Assembly: GCF_037300705.1 (NCBI RefSeq)
Contig: NZ_CP147776.1
Coordinates: 3,968,001-4,032,000 of the forward strand
Length of the DNA stretch: 64,000 nt
Origin: Massilia sp. W12
GTDB lineage: Bacteria > Pseudomonadota > Gammaproteobacteria > Burkholderiales > Burkholderiaceae_D
Direction: 5' to 3'
The position numbers and the translations under genes were made by a program. Of this stretch, positions 19,996 to 29,200 are shown one piece after another. A model generated the notes under the pieces. It had not been told where the DNA came from, did not search any database, and saw nothing but the letters and a program-made list of their open reading frames with translations. How positions within the stretch are numbered: the stretch's first letter is position 1; every line of letters starts with the position of its first letter.

Positions 19996-21452
19996 GCGCC
20001 GCCCTCGTTATTGGCCGGCGCCAGTTGCGGCGCAGAAAACGGCAGGCGCAGAGTGAAGCAAGCGCCCTGCCCCGGCGCACTGCGCACGCTGATGCTGCCG
20101 CCCAGCACCCCGCTGACAATATTGTGGGTGATGTTCAACCCCAGACCGGAGCCGCCGGCGCCGAATTTGGTGGTGAAAAAGGGATCAAAAATCAAACCCT
20201 GATGTTCTGCCACAATCCCCACCCCATCATCCTGCACCGATAATTCCAGCCAGGCCGCATCCAGTGCGCGCGCCAGGATGTGGATGCGCCCCTCGCCGCG
20301 CCCCTCAAAGCCATGCAACAGCGCATTGCTCAGTAAATTGGTCAACACCTGTCCCAGCGGGCCGGGATAGCTGTCCAGATATAAATCGGGGTCAACCTCG
20401 ACACAAACCTGCACGCTGGTCTGTTTCAATCTGGGGCTTAACATCATCAAAATTTCATTGCTGACTTCAGACAGGGGAAAGTGGCGGCGCTGTGAGCTGG
20501 TCTGGTCTATCGCCACCTGTTTGAAACTGGTCACCAGATCCGCCGCACGGCGTAAATTGACCAGCAGAATATCGCAGGCGCTGGCGGCGTCGCCCATATA
20601 GTTGTTGAGCGTCACAGCTTGCAGATTGGGGCCGATCTGGCGCACAAAGTCGCGCGTTTCATCGCTTAACATACTGGCGGCCAGCAAGGAATTGCCGATT
20701 GGCGTATTGATTTCATGCGCGATCCCGGCCACCAGCGAGCCAAGCGCCGCCAGCTTTTCTTTGCGCACCAATTCCTGATGCGCGACTTGCAGATTATCCA
20801 GCGCCAGCCGGGTTTCCTCATGCGCCGCCTGCAGCTCGCGCCCGCGCTGCTCCAACAATTGATTGCGCGCCTCCAGTTCCTGATTTTTGCTTTTGATGCG
20901 CTGGCGCAGGCGGGCGATGAAATTGCCCAGCAGTGAGATTTGCACCATCATCGCCACCAAGGCCAGCAAGGTCAGGATTTCGCTGTTGCCGTCCACCATG
21001 CGGCCATTGTGCGCCAACAGCGCCAACATCAAGAGATAGCCGGCGATGGCCGAGCCGGTGACGATCAGAAAATCTTTGAGCTGGAAACGGAAAACCCCAA
21101 ACAAAAACACCGGCACGCCCAGCAGCACAAACATGAGCCGCTTGTCGCCAGCGTAATACATCAAATATAAGCCGGTGGGCAGCGCCAGCAGTAATTGCAA
21201 GCGGGTCAGGCTGGGATCTTCAAAGCGCAGATTAAAACCGCTGCGCAACATGCCATAGATGAGGAGATTGACGCCAAGCGCAATGAGCAGGTAATTTTGC
21301 ACCACATGCCAGGGCAGCACGTCCAGACGCCAGCAGGCGGCGGCCAGCACGGTATACAACAGGTATGAGCCGGCCCCGGCCAGCATGCGCCGCACGCGCA
21401 GGGCCTGCAAAGGGTCGTCATCGGGGATCACGCGCCAAGCGCTCATGCTCAT
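19992..21452 (-). CDS. membrane histidine kinase
   Basis: A 486-residue sensor kinase. About six N-terminal hydrophobic spans (residues about 20-175) are followed by a coiled coil (RLRQRIKSKNQELEARNQ), a dimerisation domain with the phospho-acceptor in GIAHEINTPIGNS, N-box LTNLLSNALLHGF, and G-boxes DDGVGI and GGSGLGLNI. No receiver or other output domain is attached and no response regulator is adjacent. The ATG at 21452 was chosen because AAAGGA lies 4-5 bases upstream. It is translationally coupled to the MscS-cNMP channel. Confidence 0.92.
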   Translation of the reverse strand: MSMSAWRVIPDDDPLQALRVRRMLAGAGSYLLYTVLAAACWRLDVLPWHVVQNYLLIALGVNLLIYGMLRSGFNLRFEDPSLTRLQLLLALPTGLYLMYYAGDKRLMFVLLGVPVFLFGVFRFQLKDFLIVTGSAIAGYLLMLALLAHNGRMVDGNSEILTLLALVAMMVQISLLGNFIARLRQRIKSKNQELEARNQLLEQRGRELQAAHEETRLALDNLQVAHQELVRKEKLAALGSLVAGIAHEINTPIGNSLLAASMLSDETRDFVRQIGPNLQAVTLNNYMGDAASACDILLVNLRRAADLVTSFKQVAIDQTSSQRRHFPLSEVSNEILMMLSPRLKQTSVQVCVEVDPDLYLDSYPGPLGQVLTNLLSNALLHGFEGRGEGRIHILARALDAAWLELSVQDDGVGIVAEHQGLIFDPFFTTKFGAGGSGLGLNITHNIVSGVLGGSISVRSAPGQGACFTLRLPFSAPQLAPANNEGGA

Positions 21453-21607
21453 TTTTCCTTTGCCTGCAATGAAGTGCAGCGTATCACTTTCAGCGAAAAA
21501 TGGGCATGCTTTTGCCATGCTGCGGCGCATTTTCACATTGGCAGGCGGAGCCCGCAGAGGAAGCGCCGCCGGCTTGTGTTAAAGTCAAGCGGCACACAGG
21601 AGGCGCT

Positions 21608-22111
21608 ATGGCCAAATCAATCTCACGTCTGATTATTATCGTCCTGCTGGCGTACGCCGCCTGGATTGTCGCCAGCCCGCATGTCGCCTTGCGGAATATG
21701 CGCCAGGCCGCTGAGCGCAATGATGCGCAAGCCTTTTCCAGCTATGTCGATTACCCGCAATTGCGCGAAAGCATGAAAGTGCAGCTGCAACAGAAAATGC
21801 ATAGGGAAGCCGGCGCCGTGGGCGGCTTTCTGGGCGCGCTGATCATGAATCCCCTGCTCGACTATCTGGTCACGCCGGAGGGCATGCAAACTATTATGCT
21901 GGAAGCCCGTTTAGCGGATAAACCGCGACGCGGGCAAGACGCCAAACAGGAGGAAGCGGCGGCGCGCAAAAAAACCCACACCTCCGGCAGCTATGACGGC
22001 TGGTCGCGCTATGTGGTGGAGATCAAACATGATGACGGCCACAGCCTGTCGCTGGTTTTACAGCGCCATGGTTTGAGCGAATGGAAGTTGAGCGGCATCC
22101 GCCTGCCTTGA
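21608..22111 (+). CDS. DUF2939 membrane-anchored protein
   Basis: A 167-residue protein with an N-terminal anchor (ISRLIIIVLLAYAAWIVAS) and a soluble domain with RNMRQAAERNDAQAFSSYVD and YPQLRESMKVQL, the DUF2939 pattern. A strong AGGAGG site ends 4 bases before the ATG. Divergent from the sensor kinase. Function unknown. Confidence 0.85.
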   Translation: MAKSISRLIIIVLLAYAAWIVASPHVALRNMRQAAERNDAQAFSSYVDYPQLRESMKVQLQQKMHREAGAVGGFLGALIMNPLLDYLVTPEGMQTIMLEARLADKPRRGQDAKQEEAAARKKTHTSGSYDGWSRYVVEIKHDDGHSLSLVLQRHGLSEWKLSGIRLP

Positions 22112-22259
22112 ATGCGCGGCGGGGCTTGCCGAAAGAACAAAAAATTCCCCAAATGCAACAATTTTGTTACAATCCATACGCCAGGCAATGATTGCAGATT
22201 GGCAATTATTCCCGCCGGCCCCGCATTTCCTGCCGTCCTTATTCATCCCTGGAGTCCCT

Positions 22260-22895
22260 ATGAAGCAATCCCTGCTGCGCCTTTGCCTGCCCGCCGCCTT
22301 GAGCCTTGCCTTCGCCTTGCCGGCGCAAGCCGCCGTGCAATCGTTCACAAATGACTACGCAGCCTGGGCCGCCGCCGCGGGCGCAGTCAGCACGGTGGAT
22401 TTTGAAACCCTGCCGAATGGCGCCGCGAGCACAGCAGGCACACAAATCACCTCCAGCTTCAACTATGACAGCCAGCAGGTGCATTTTTCTTCCAACGCGA
22501 ACTATTTCGGCATCAATGGCAATCCGCAAACCGGTTTCGGCCTGGCCGGGAGCGAATGGTTTTCCAATAAGCAAGTTTATATCCGCGCCGATTTGATCGG
22601 CAGCCGGCACGCTTTTGGCCTGTACTTCCCCGGCAACACCACCTTGTCAGTGTATGACGCGCAAAACAATCTGCTGGCCAGCAACAGCTTCAGCTCCAGC
22701 GGCAGTTATTTCTTTATGGGCTTTGTCTCGGATACGCCAATCGCATATGCCGTCAGCACGCGCGGCTACGACATGGAATATTGGCAATCGGTGGCGTTTT
22801 CATCCACCGCCGCCGTGCCGGAAGCGGAAAGCTGGGCGATGATGGGCGCGGGTTTGCTGTTGTTGGCGGGGCTGGCCAAGCGCAACAAGGCTTGA
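22260..22895 (+). CDS. exported protein with PEP-CTERM-like tail
   Basis: A 211-residue protein with signal peptide (MKQSLLRLCLPAALSLAFAL, cut after AQA) and a C-terminal tail VPEAESWAMMGAGLLLLAG plus basic end AKRNKA. The tail has PEA in place of PEP but otherwise fits the PEP-CTERM pattern (W after the motif, hydrophobic span, basic end). The body begins TVDFETLPNGAAST, a common opening of PEP-CTERM proteins. GGAG lies 5 bases before the ATG. Confidence 0.82.
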   Translation: MKQSLLRLCLPAALSLAFALPAQAAVQSFTNDYAAWAAAAGAVSTVDFETLPNGAASTAGTQITSSFNYDSQQVHFSSNANYFGINGNPQTGFGLAGSEWFSNKQVYIRADLIGSRHAFGLYFPGNTTLSVYDAQNNLLASNSFSSSGSYFFMGFVSDTPIAYAVSTRGYDMEYWQSVAFSSTAAVPEAESWAMMGAGLLLLAGLAKRNKA

Positions 22896-22937
22896 TGGGC
22901 AATCCTTCTTCATCCCCTGCCAGCGCTGCACTGCTAT

Positions 22938-22966
22938 AAAAAAACCCGCAAGCGGAAGCCTGCGGG
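22938..22966 (-). terminator. rho-independent terminator-like hairpin, minus strand
   Basis: CCCGCA (22945-22950) pairs with TGCGGG (22961-22966); read on the minus strand the stem is followed by seven T. It would stop minus-strand transcripts entering from the adjacent repeat. On the plus strand there is no T-run, so it is a poor terminator for the PEP-CTERM gene. Confidence 0.6.
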
Positions 22967-23204
22967 GATCAATGGGGATCAATGGGGTCATACTCGATTG
23001 ATATCAACAGTGACGCAAAACTTTCAGCGCGAGGCCAAGTTGGCACACACCGCCGCGCAGATCGCTGTGCAACTCCTGAAATGGCAGCTTAAACAACATT
23101 CCGCCAATGCTGCGCTATTCTCCCTCGTTCATATTTCAACGTCTCGATGAAGGAGTTCAGGCTATCCGGCTGGGCGACTTGAGAATCAATCCAGTCTGAC
23201 CCAT
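22967..23204. repeat. inverted-end repeat, copy A
   Basis: Begins GATCAATGGGGATCAATGGG and GTCATACTCGATTGAT, ends AATCAATCCAGTCTGACCC. The two ends are reverse complements over about 25 bases (GATCAATGGGGTCAGACT type). The interior contains CACACACCGCCGCGCAGATC and AACGTCTCGATGAAGGAG shared by all copies. No transposase is inside. Confidence 0.88.
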
Positions 23205-23446
23205 TTCGTTATACACATCTTTTTATTCTTTTAAATCATGCACTTACGTTGAAGCAGAGAGGCTTCCTGAACAGAAGGCGGCAAGTTTGTATGTGTAAGG
23301 GTTAAGGCTTACAGGTGGGAATTTTTGCAAAATAATCAACCATCTTGCTGATTTCGCTTCCCCTGGAATACTCGCACTCTCGAACCTTGTATGGCCTGCT
23401 GATCAGTCCAGGACTTGTGTATAAAGGTATGAGTCTGACCCCATTG

Positions 23447-23587
23447 ATTCTCGCAGTGATTGTGAATCTGCACTTTGTACGCGAAGTGGTGCGCGGGGTG
23501 AATGAAACTGCTGATTTGTATTTGCGCGACTGTGATGAGGTGCTGCCGGTCAGCAGGAGTTATTTGCAGCATTTCAGGCAGATGTAG
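23447..23587 (+). pseudogene. possible 3' fragment of an unidentified gene
   Basis: An open frame that ends VVRGVNETADLYLRDCDEV, then VLPVSRSYLQHFRQM and a stop. It begins right at a TGACCCCATTGATTC repeat end (23434-23449), as if the repeat had cut off the 5' part of a gene. I do not recognise the family. The rest of 23205-23753 shows no gene. Confidence 0.3.
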
Positions 23588-23753
23588 AATATCTGCAGAG
23601 CGCAGTAATCATTACCTGATGGAAATTATTTTCCTGAACGCATCAAAATCATTTTTTCCAAAAACTGGAAAATTTTAATCGGAATACAGTCTGCGAATGC
23701 TATAATTTTCAGATATGTCAATCCACTATCCATCTCTTACCTGAGAGCAATCC

Positions 23754-24149
23754 ATGCAGATTCATTCCAGTGACGTTAATGATTTTTACAACTGGGCCCG
23801 CTTGCTCATTGAAGATAAAGGCTCATGGGTGTTTCCGGAAATCAATCTCGACCTCAGCTTTTATGGAAATGATGATTCCTGTTATTTGGTGCTTGAAGTG
23901 TATCAAAATGAAGAGCAGACGCAACTTCACCAATATGTGATATCCAGCCAAAAGGAAGAAAACAAGAAAAATAATCTTCGCCTGATTTTTGATCTGCTGA
24001 AAGAAAAGGATTACAACCTTCTACAGCTTATTCAGTGGTTGGAAACAAGTGAATTCACAGAATCGCAGGATGGCGCCTGCCTCGTTTGGAAAGACTTGAG
24101 CATACATCGGGAAAATTACAGCTATCACCCACAAGAGGCTCAGCCATGA
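23754..24149 (+). CDS. unknown protein, first gene of YafO-type cassette
   Basis: A 131-residue acidic, soluble protein (MQIHSSDVNDFYNWARLLIE...) with no signal or membrane span. Family not recognised. Its ATGA-type end overlaps the next ATG by 4 bases (24146-24149), and codon use is more AT-rich than the surrounding chromosome, like the next two genes. The coupling suggests it belongs functionally to the toxin-antitoxin pair, perhaps as a regulator or third component; this is inference. Confidence 0.7.
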   Translation: MQIHSSDVNDFYNWARLLIEDKGSWVFPEINLDLSFYGNDDSCYLVLEVYQNEEQTQLHQYVISSQKEENKKNNLRLIFDLLKEKDYNLLQLIQWLETSEFTESQDGACLVWKDLSIHRENYSYHPQEAQP

Positions 24150-24325
24150 AAAAAGAAACTCCTGCAAACATTCGCCATGTTAAAACCGGTATGGAAGATG
24201 CCTTGGCTTTTTTAACTCCCCAAAGAATTACCGAAATTGCCTTGGCAAATGAGAAAGACTTGATTGCAAAAGGGAAAAATCCAGAGCTTCAAAATGATGA
24301 AGGCGACCTGATATGCATATTGTGA
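24146..24325 (+). CDS. antitoxin candidate for the YafO-like toxin
   Basis: A 59-residue protein (MKKETPANIRHVKTGMEDAL...) with a charged N-terminal half and an acidic tail ending NDEGDLICIL. Size, charge and place directly before the toxin gene, with a 13-base overlap, fit a type II antitoxin. It is much shorter than YafN (about 97 residues) and has no recognisable Phd/YefM DNA-binding fold, so it may be a different antitoxin type. Confidence 0.6.
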   Translation: MKKETPANIRHVKTGMEDALAFLTPQRITEIALANEKDLIAKGKNPELQNDEGDLICIL

Positions 24326-24741
24326 CACATTTATCGGACAGGATCAGCAGGCAATTGAGCACAGAGCAAATTGATGCACTGATTATCGAATTTGTGAATT
24401 ATAAGTCAGGAAAAGGCTCACAATATTTTGGGCGTGACGAATTATACAACCGTCCTGCCAGCGCGGTTGACGCAAGCTTAAGGCACGCCCATATTCACCC
24501 ACATTTTCTGCAAGGGCTGCCTGTAACACGGCAAAATAATACAGAAAAGAAATGGCGCTTACAATCAATTCCATTTCATCGCACCAGTGATACACATTTG
24601 ATTTATTGCCAAGGTATACGCATGCAAAATCACTATAAATTGCTGGCATTTCTTAAAACCGGCGCACATGATTATGCAAAAATGACATCCAATATCGGAA
24701 TGCTGGCAGATGAGGCCGAGCTTTTTCAAAGGAAATATTGA
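24313..24741 (+). CDS. YafO-like mRNA interferase toxin
   Basis: A 142-residue protein resembling the E. coli YafO ribosome-dependent endoribonuclease. Matching features in order: QIDALIIEFVNYKSG, FGRDELYNRP, HAHIHP, FHRTSDTHLIYCQG, YKLLAFLKTGAHDYAKM and a closing IGMLADEAELF. YafO cuts mRNA on the ribosome and stops growth. Length is close to the family (132). It overlaps the antitoxin candidate by 13 bases. Family call rests on recalled YafO sequence, not a search. Confidence 0.8.
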   Translation: MHIVTHLSDRISRQLSTEQIDALIIEFVNYKSGKGSQYFGRDELYNRPASAVDASLRHAHIHPHFLQGLPVTRQNNTEKKWRLQSIPFHRTSDTHLIYCQGIRMQNHYKLLAFLKTGAHDYAKMTSNIGMLADEAELFQRKY

Positions 24742-24771
24742 ATATTTGAAGGGCAAAGCCTGATTCAATTA

Positions 24772-25098
24772 GATCAATGGGATCAGACTCGATTGATATG
24801 AACAGTGGCGCCCAACTTTCAGCGAGAAGCCAAGTTGGCACACACCGCCGCGCAGATCGCTGTGCAACTCCTGAAATGGCAGCTTAAACAACATTCCGCC
24901 AATGCTGCGCTATTCTCCCTCGTTCATATTTCAACGTCTCGATGAAGGAGTTCAGGCTATCCGGCTGGGCGACTTGAGAAATCAATCCAGTCTGACCCCA
25001 TTGATTCGCGGCTGGGCGACTTGAGAAATCAATCCAGTCTGACCCCATTGATTCGGCTGGGCGAGTTGAGAATCAATCCAGTCTGACCCCATTGATTC
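24772..25098. repeat. inverted-end repeat, copy B, plus two extra right-end units
   Basis: Full copy 24772-25007 starts GATCAATGGGATCAGACTCG and ends TCTGACCCCATTGATTC. The terminal unit (GGCTGGGCGACTTGAGAAAT through CATTGATTC, about 46 bases) is then repeated in tandem at 25008-25054 and 25055-25098. The last unit abuts the stop codon of the PhyH gene. Confidence 0.9.
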
Positions 25099-25099
25099 T

Positions 25100-25786
25100 T
25101 CAGCGGGATGCGTCAGATGGCCAGCATAAGCCAAAACCGGGCGCCTGCGGCCCGAACAGAAAATGCAGCACGCGGCGCTGGCGCTGCGCTGTGATTTTGC
25201 CGGAGGCGTGCCACAAGCGGGGGCGCATCAGCATCAGGCTGCCGGCCTCGGCGCTGCACAGTGTTTCTCCGCAGGCTGCGCGTGCGCTGGCGGCGTCGGC
25301 ATACTCGCCGACATGGCTGCCGTTCAAGACCCGTAATGCGCCGTTTTCAGCGTCCACCGCATCCAGATGCAGGCGCAGCGCCAACATACGCGCCAGCAGG
25401 CTGGAGGGCGGCTGCACGAAAAGCTGTCCGTCTTTGCACGACCAGCCGCGCAGGGCCGGGTGTGCGTTGCGAGCGGCCACCGGCACGCTCAGATCCTGAT
25501 GCAGCGGAACCAGCCAATTACAATCAGCGCTTTTGGCGAAGTAGCTGCATTGTACCGCTTGCATACCGTGTAAATGCGTTTGCAGCGCAGGCAGTTGGCG
25601 CATGGCTTGCAGCAGCGCCACGCACCAGCTTTGCGCCAGCACGTCGCGCCGCCCGGCCCCTTGTTGATGCAGACTATCCGCTTGCGCCGCGATTGCAACG
25701 CAGTCTGGCGCCTTGAGCCAGGCGGGCAGGATGGCCCAGCCCTGGCTGGCGAAATTCTGATCCCAATCAATTGAATGCGGCAGCAT
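25100..25786 (-). CDS. phytanoyl-CoA dioxygenase (PhyH)-like protein
   Basis: A 228-residue protein starting MLPHSIDWDQNFASQGWAI. The iron-binding H-x-D is in VPLHQDLSVPV and a distal His in RPRLWHASGKI, with a following arginine pair (QRRVLHF), as expected of Fe(II)/2-oxoglutarate oxygenases of the PhyH type. Substrate unknown. The ATG at 25786 lacks a clear ribosome site; an upstream TTG at 25852 is possible but the extra residues look non-coding. The gene is framed on both sides by the inverted-end repeats, suggesting it moved or was isolated by them. Confidence 0.75.
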   Translation of the reverse strand: MLPHSIDWDQNFASQGWAILPAWLKAPDCVAIAAQADSLHQQGAGRRDVLAQSWCVALLQAMRQLPALQTHLHGMQAVQCSYFAKSADCNWLVPLHQDLSVPVAARNAHPALRGWSCKDGQLFVQPPSSLLARMLALRLHLDAVDAENGALRVLNGSHVGEYADAASARAACGETLCSAEAGSLMLMRPRLWHASGKITAQRQRRVLHFLFGPQAPGFGLCWPSDASR

Positions 25787-25846
25787 GTTTTTGAAAGTGC
25801 GGAAAATCCCTATCCTATCCGAAAAAGCGCTTGCGCCCGCCCTCGC

Positions 25847-26121
25847 GATCAATGGCGATCGATCAATGGGATCAATGGGGTCAGACTCGATTGATCTGAG
25901 CAGTTACACCCAACATTCAGCAGCGCGGCCCAGTTGGCGCACACCCGCCGCGCAGATCGCTGTGCAACTCCTGAAATGGCAGCTTAAACAACATTCCGCC
26001 AATGCAGCGCTATTCTCCCTGTTCATATTTCAACGTCTCGATAAAGGAATTCAGGCTATCCGGCTGGGCGGCTTGAGAAATCAATCCAGTCTGACCCCAT
26101 TGATTCCTACCCCATTGATTC
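25847..26121. repeat. inverted-end repeat, copy C
   Basis: Left end has stacked GATCAATGG units (25847, 25861, 25871), then GTCAGACTCGATTGATCTGA. Right end TCTGACCCCATTGATTC to 26106, followed by a second short CCCCATTGATTC to 26121. Same interior as the other copies with about 5-10 % differences. Confidence 0.88.
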
Positions 26122-26128
26122 CTGCTAT

Positions 26129-26159
26129 AAAAAAACCCCGCTGGCGGGCGCCTGCGGGG
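26129..26159 (-). terminator. terminator of the giant protease gene
   Basis: Stem CCCCGC (26136-26141) with GCGGGG (26154-26159), followed on the minus strand by seven T. It lies about 40 bases past the stop of the 26201-32284 gene. Confidence 0.8.
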
Positions 26160-26200
26160 CAAGGCGCAAGCCGGGCTAGCCGGCCTGCGCAAACGGAAAA

Positions 26201-29200
26201 TCAATGAATTCCGTCAGATTTTTCCGCCGCATACGTGGCGTCATCTGCTTTTTTCAGGAATTCGCCAGCCAGATTCAAATCGCCCGCCAGCTTGGTGGCG
26301 AAAGCCTGGTTGTCAAACATCGTCACCTTTGACCAGAAATTCTGCAGCCAAATGCCGAGCTGATTGCGGCGCGCCGCATCGTTTGGCAGTTTTTGCAGGA
26401 AGTCATGAATTTTCTGGTAGTAATCGACGCCATTGGTCTGCTTCATGGCCCATTCCGCCGCCATCTTGCCGATTTGCGCCGGTGTCGCGCTGTCCGGCGT
26501 GGCCGGCACATCAATCTCCTTATGCACCAGATAATTCAAGCGCCGCCCCACCACTTCCTGGATAAAGCGGTTGCGCGCCACTGCGCCGGCGGCGCGGTCA
26601 GCTTGCGCCACATTCGCATCAAACAGGAAATCACGGGTGTCCGCTTCAATCAGCGCTTCGCTCTGGAACAGCAGGTAGTGACAGATCTCATGCGCCAGGA
26701 TGGGGAAATAATCCTTGGCGTAACCCGGCTTCACCAATTTGTAAAAGCGCATCACGCAATACGGCAAACCGCCATCGCTGAAAGAACGGTTATAGGCCCA
26801 GGTCGAGGGATCGGGATCAGTCGCCGGATTTTTGCCGTCCCAGGCGGCAAACGATTCCGCCGCAATCGTCTTGGCCTTGTCCGCCGCGCTGGAATATGTC
26901 GCCGGCACCGCATTCGTGCCCAGATACTCGACCAGCTTTTGGTGTTCGCCATGATCCACCATGCCGATGATGCCGCCCTTGCCATTCCACACATTTTCCA
27001 GCTTGGACTTGACGTAATCAGCCACGATTTTGACCGTGGCCCCGGCCGCATGCCCGCTGTACTTGGACAATTGGCTGCTGATTTCAGCCGGTGTGCGGCG
27101 CGCATCTTTATCCACACTGGCCGCGCCTTCCACCGGCCCGCCTTCGCCTTCGCCCGGCTTGCCGGCACCGGCTTTGGAGGCAAAATGCACGATCTGCACA
27201 AACAGATTGTCGGAAGGATTGTCCGTCACCATTTGCTCATAGGCGGCGACAAATTTGGCGAAGCTCTCGGTGGTCTTGCTGCCGGAAGCCGGATCAATAA
27301 AGGTGAAATTCGTGCCCACGCCATCGGCAGCGCCGGTACCGGAAATTTTCACCAGAATCCGCGCATGCGGGCTGAATTTTCCGCTGGCGTCAGACGAATC
27401 GGTCGTCACCCACAGCGGGCCGTATGCATTCACCCAATCAATATATTGCTGCACGGTGTAGGAAGCCGGCGCTTCGCCCTGCATACCCAAGACATTCAGG
27501 AAGGCCGGTTTTTCACCTGCGCTCAAGCCTTTTTTGTCATTGAATTTTTGCAGATAAATCGCGCCCGCCGAAGCCAGCACTTCCGGCACAGACAGGCTTT
27601 GCTGTTTCTGCCAATTCACCATCATGGTCGCCACCGTGGCCCAGCAAGCCATATTGTTTTCCTGCTTCAAGAGCGGAATCGCGCCTTTCACTTCAGCCAG
27701 CACCTTTTCCGGCGCTGCGCCTTCGATGGTGACAGATTCAACACCGCCTTCCGGCCCCACTTTTTGCGCCTTCACGGTCTTGCCCTGCTCGGCGGCTTTG
27801 ACGGCTGCCTCGGTCAGGCTGGGTTTGTGTTTTTCCGCTTCGGCTTTCTGGCCATCGCCGCCGTCAATCAATTGCTGCAAATGGCTCTTCAACAGACTGC
27901 CATATTCCTGCTGCGTGATGCCGCCGGAATCTTTGGCTTTCTTTAAGGCATTCATGATCTTGTCGGAATTACTGGTGTTGCGCTCTTGCGAGACCAGTCC
28001 CTTGGAGGTTTCCGCCAGCGCGCGCACATTTTCATTATTCGATTGCAGTGTCTTGAGCGCGTTTTCCTGATTGCCCTGCAAGCCGGTGATGTCATTGAAG
28101 ATGCCGGCTTTGCCCAGCAACTCGCCAAGACCGGCCAGGCCGGCCCCCGGCGCGGGCAAGCCGGGCGCGCTTTGAATATTCACAATCGGCGCGGCAAAAT
28201 CTTTATAGCTCGGCTTGTAATCCGTGATGCTGGGCGTCGGCGCGCTCAGCGGCAAAATCGGCGTCGGTTCATCGGTGGTGAACTTGGTCCAATCCTGCGA
28301 AGTGTTTTCTTCCACCGGTTCGCAGGCATTGCAAACGCCCTTGACCGCTTCTAAGAACACCCCGCGCGAGGGGACGCTGATGCGATACGGCGCAGCCGGC
28401 AGGCTCGGCCGATAGTGTTCCAGCAGGGACACATGCTCCTCATCGCCCTGCTCATTGTGCTCGACGATATACGACTTGCTGATCTTGTAGCCGGCAGCGA
28501 CTGGAAACACCAGCGAATTGCCGACGATCGACAGCAATTGATTTTTCACCACAGAAGCCAGGGCGCGATAGCCTGCGGGCTGGCCATTGGTGTCGTAAAT
28601 CTGAATGTGGAAGCCATCCAGCAACATAAAGCGGCGGTCATGATCCAGATTGAACCAGAGCGCCTTGTTGTAATGCTCCAGATTGCTGTTCAAATGCTCC
28701 ACCAGTTTTTGCACCAGGTAGGCGTCTTCTTTCTTCGGATTGCGCTTTTCGTCTTCGCTTTCGGGGATGTACAGCTTGGCGCCGCTGGCGTCGAGCAAAT
28801 CATTATTCACCCGGCCATTGAACAACACGCCATGGAAGTGCTGGGTGGCGTAGGTGATGCGCGCGGTTTCGAGCACAAATTTGATCTGGTCGGCAATCTG
28901 CTTGATCGCCACATTATTGCACTTGAGGAAAATATCATCCGGCAATTGCTTGCGCTTGAATTGGGTGCTGCCGGAGAAGGCGACCCGCATCAAATGTTCG
29001 CCGCCTTTGTAATTGGTGAGCGCAGTCCAATCCGCATTCACATAATCCAAATGCAGTTGTTCAATCAAACGGCGATACACTACCGGCACGATGTCGTGAT
29101 AGAAAATCCCGTCCCACTCAGCGATCAGGCGGCCCTTGAAGTAATACTCCAGCATGTCAATCGGATCGGCATAGCCCAAAATCGTGGCGTAGGCTTTCCA

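Noticed and set aside
24961-25098. short tandem repeats considered as a CRISPR array
   Set aside because: Units are contiguous without unique spacers and match the end of the larger dispersed repeat.
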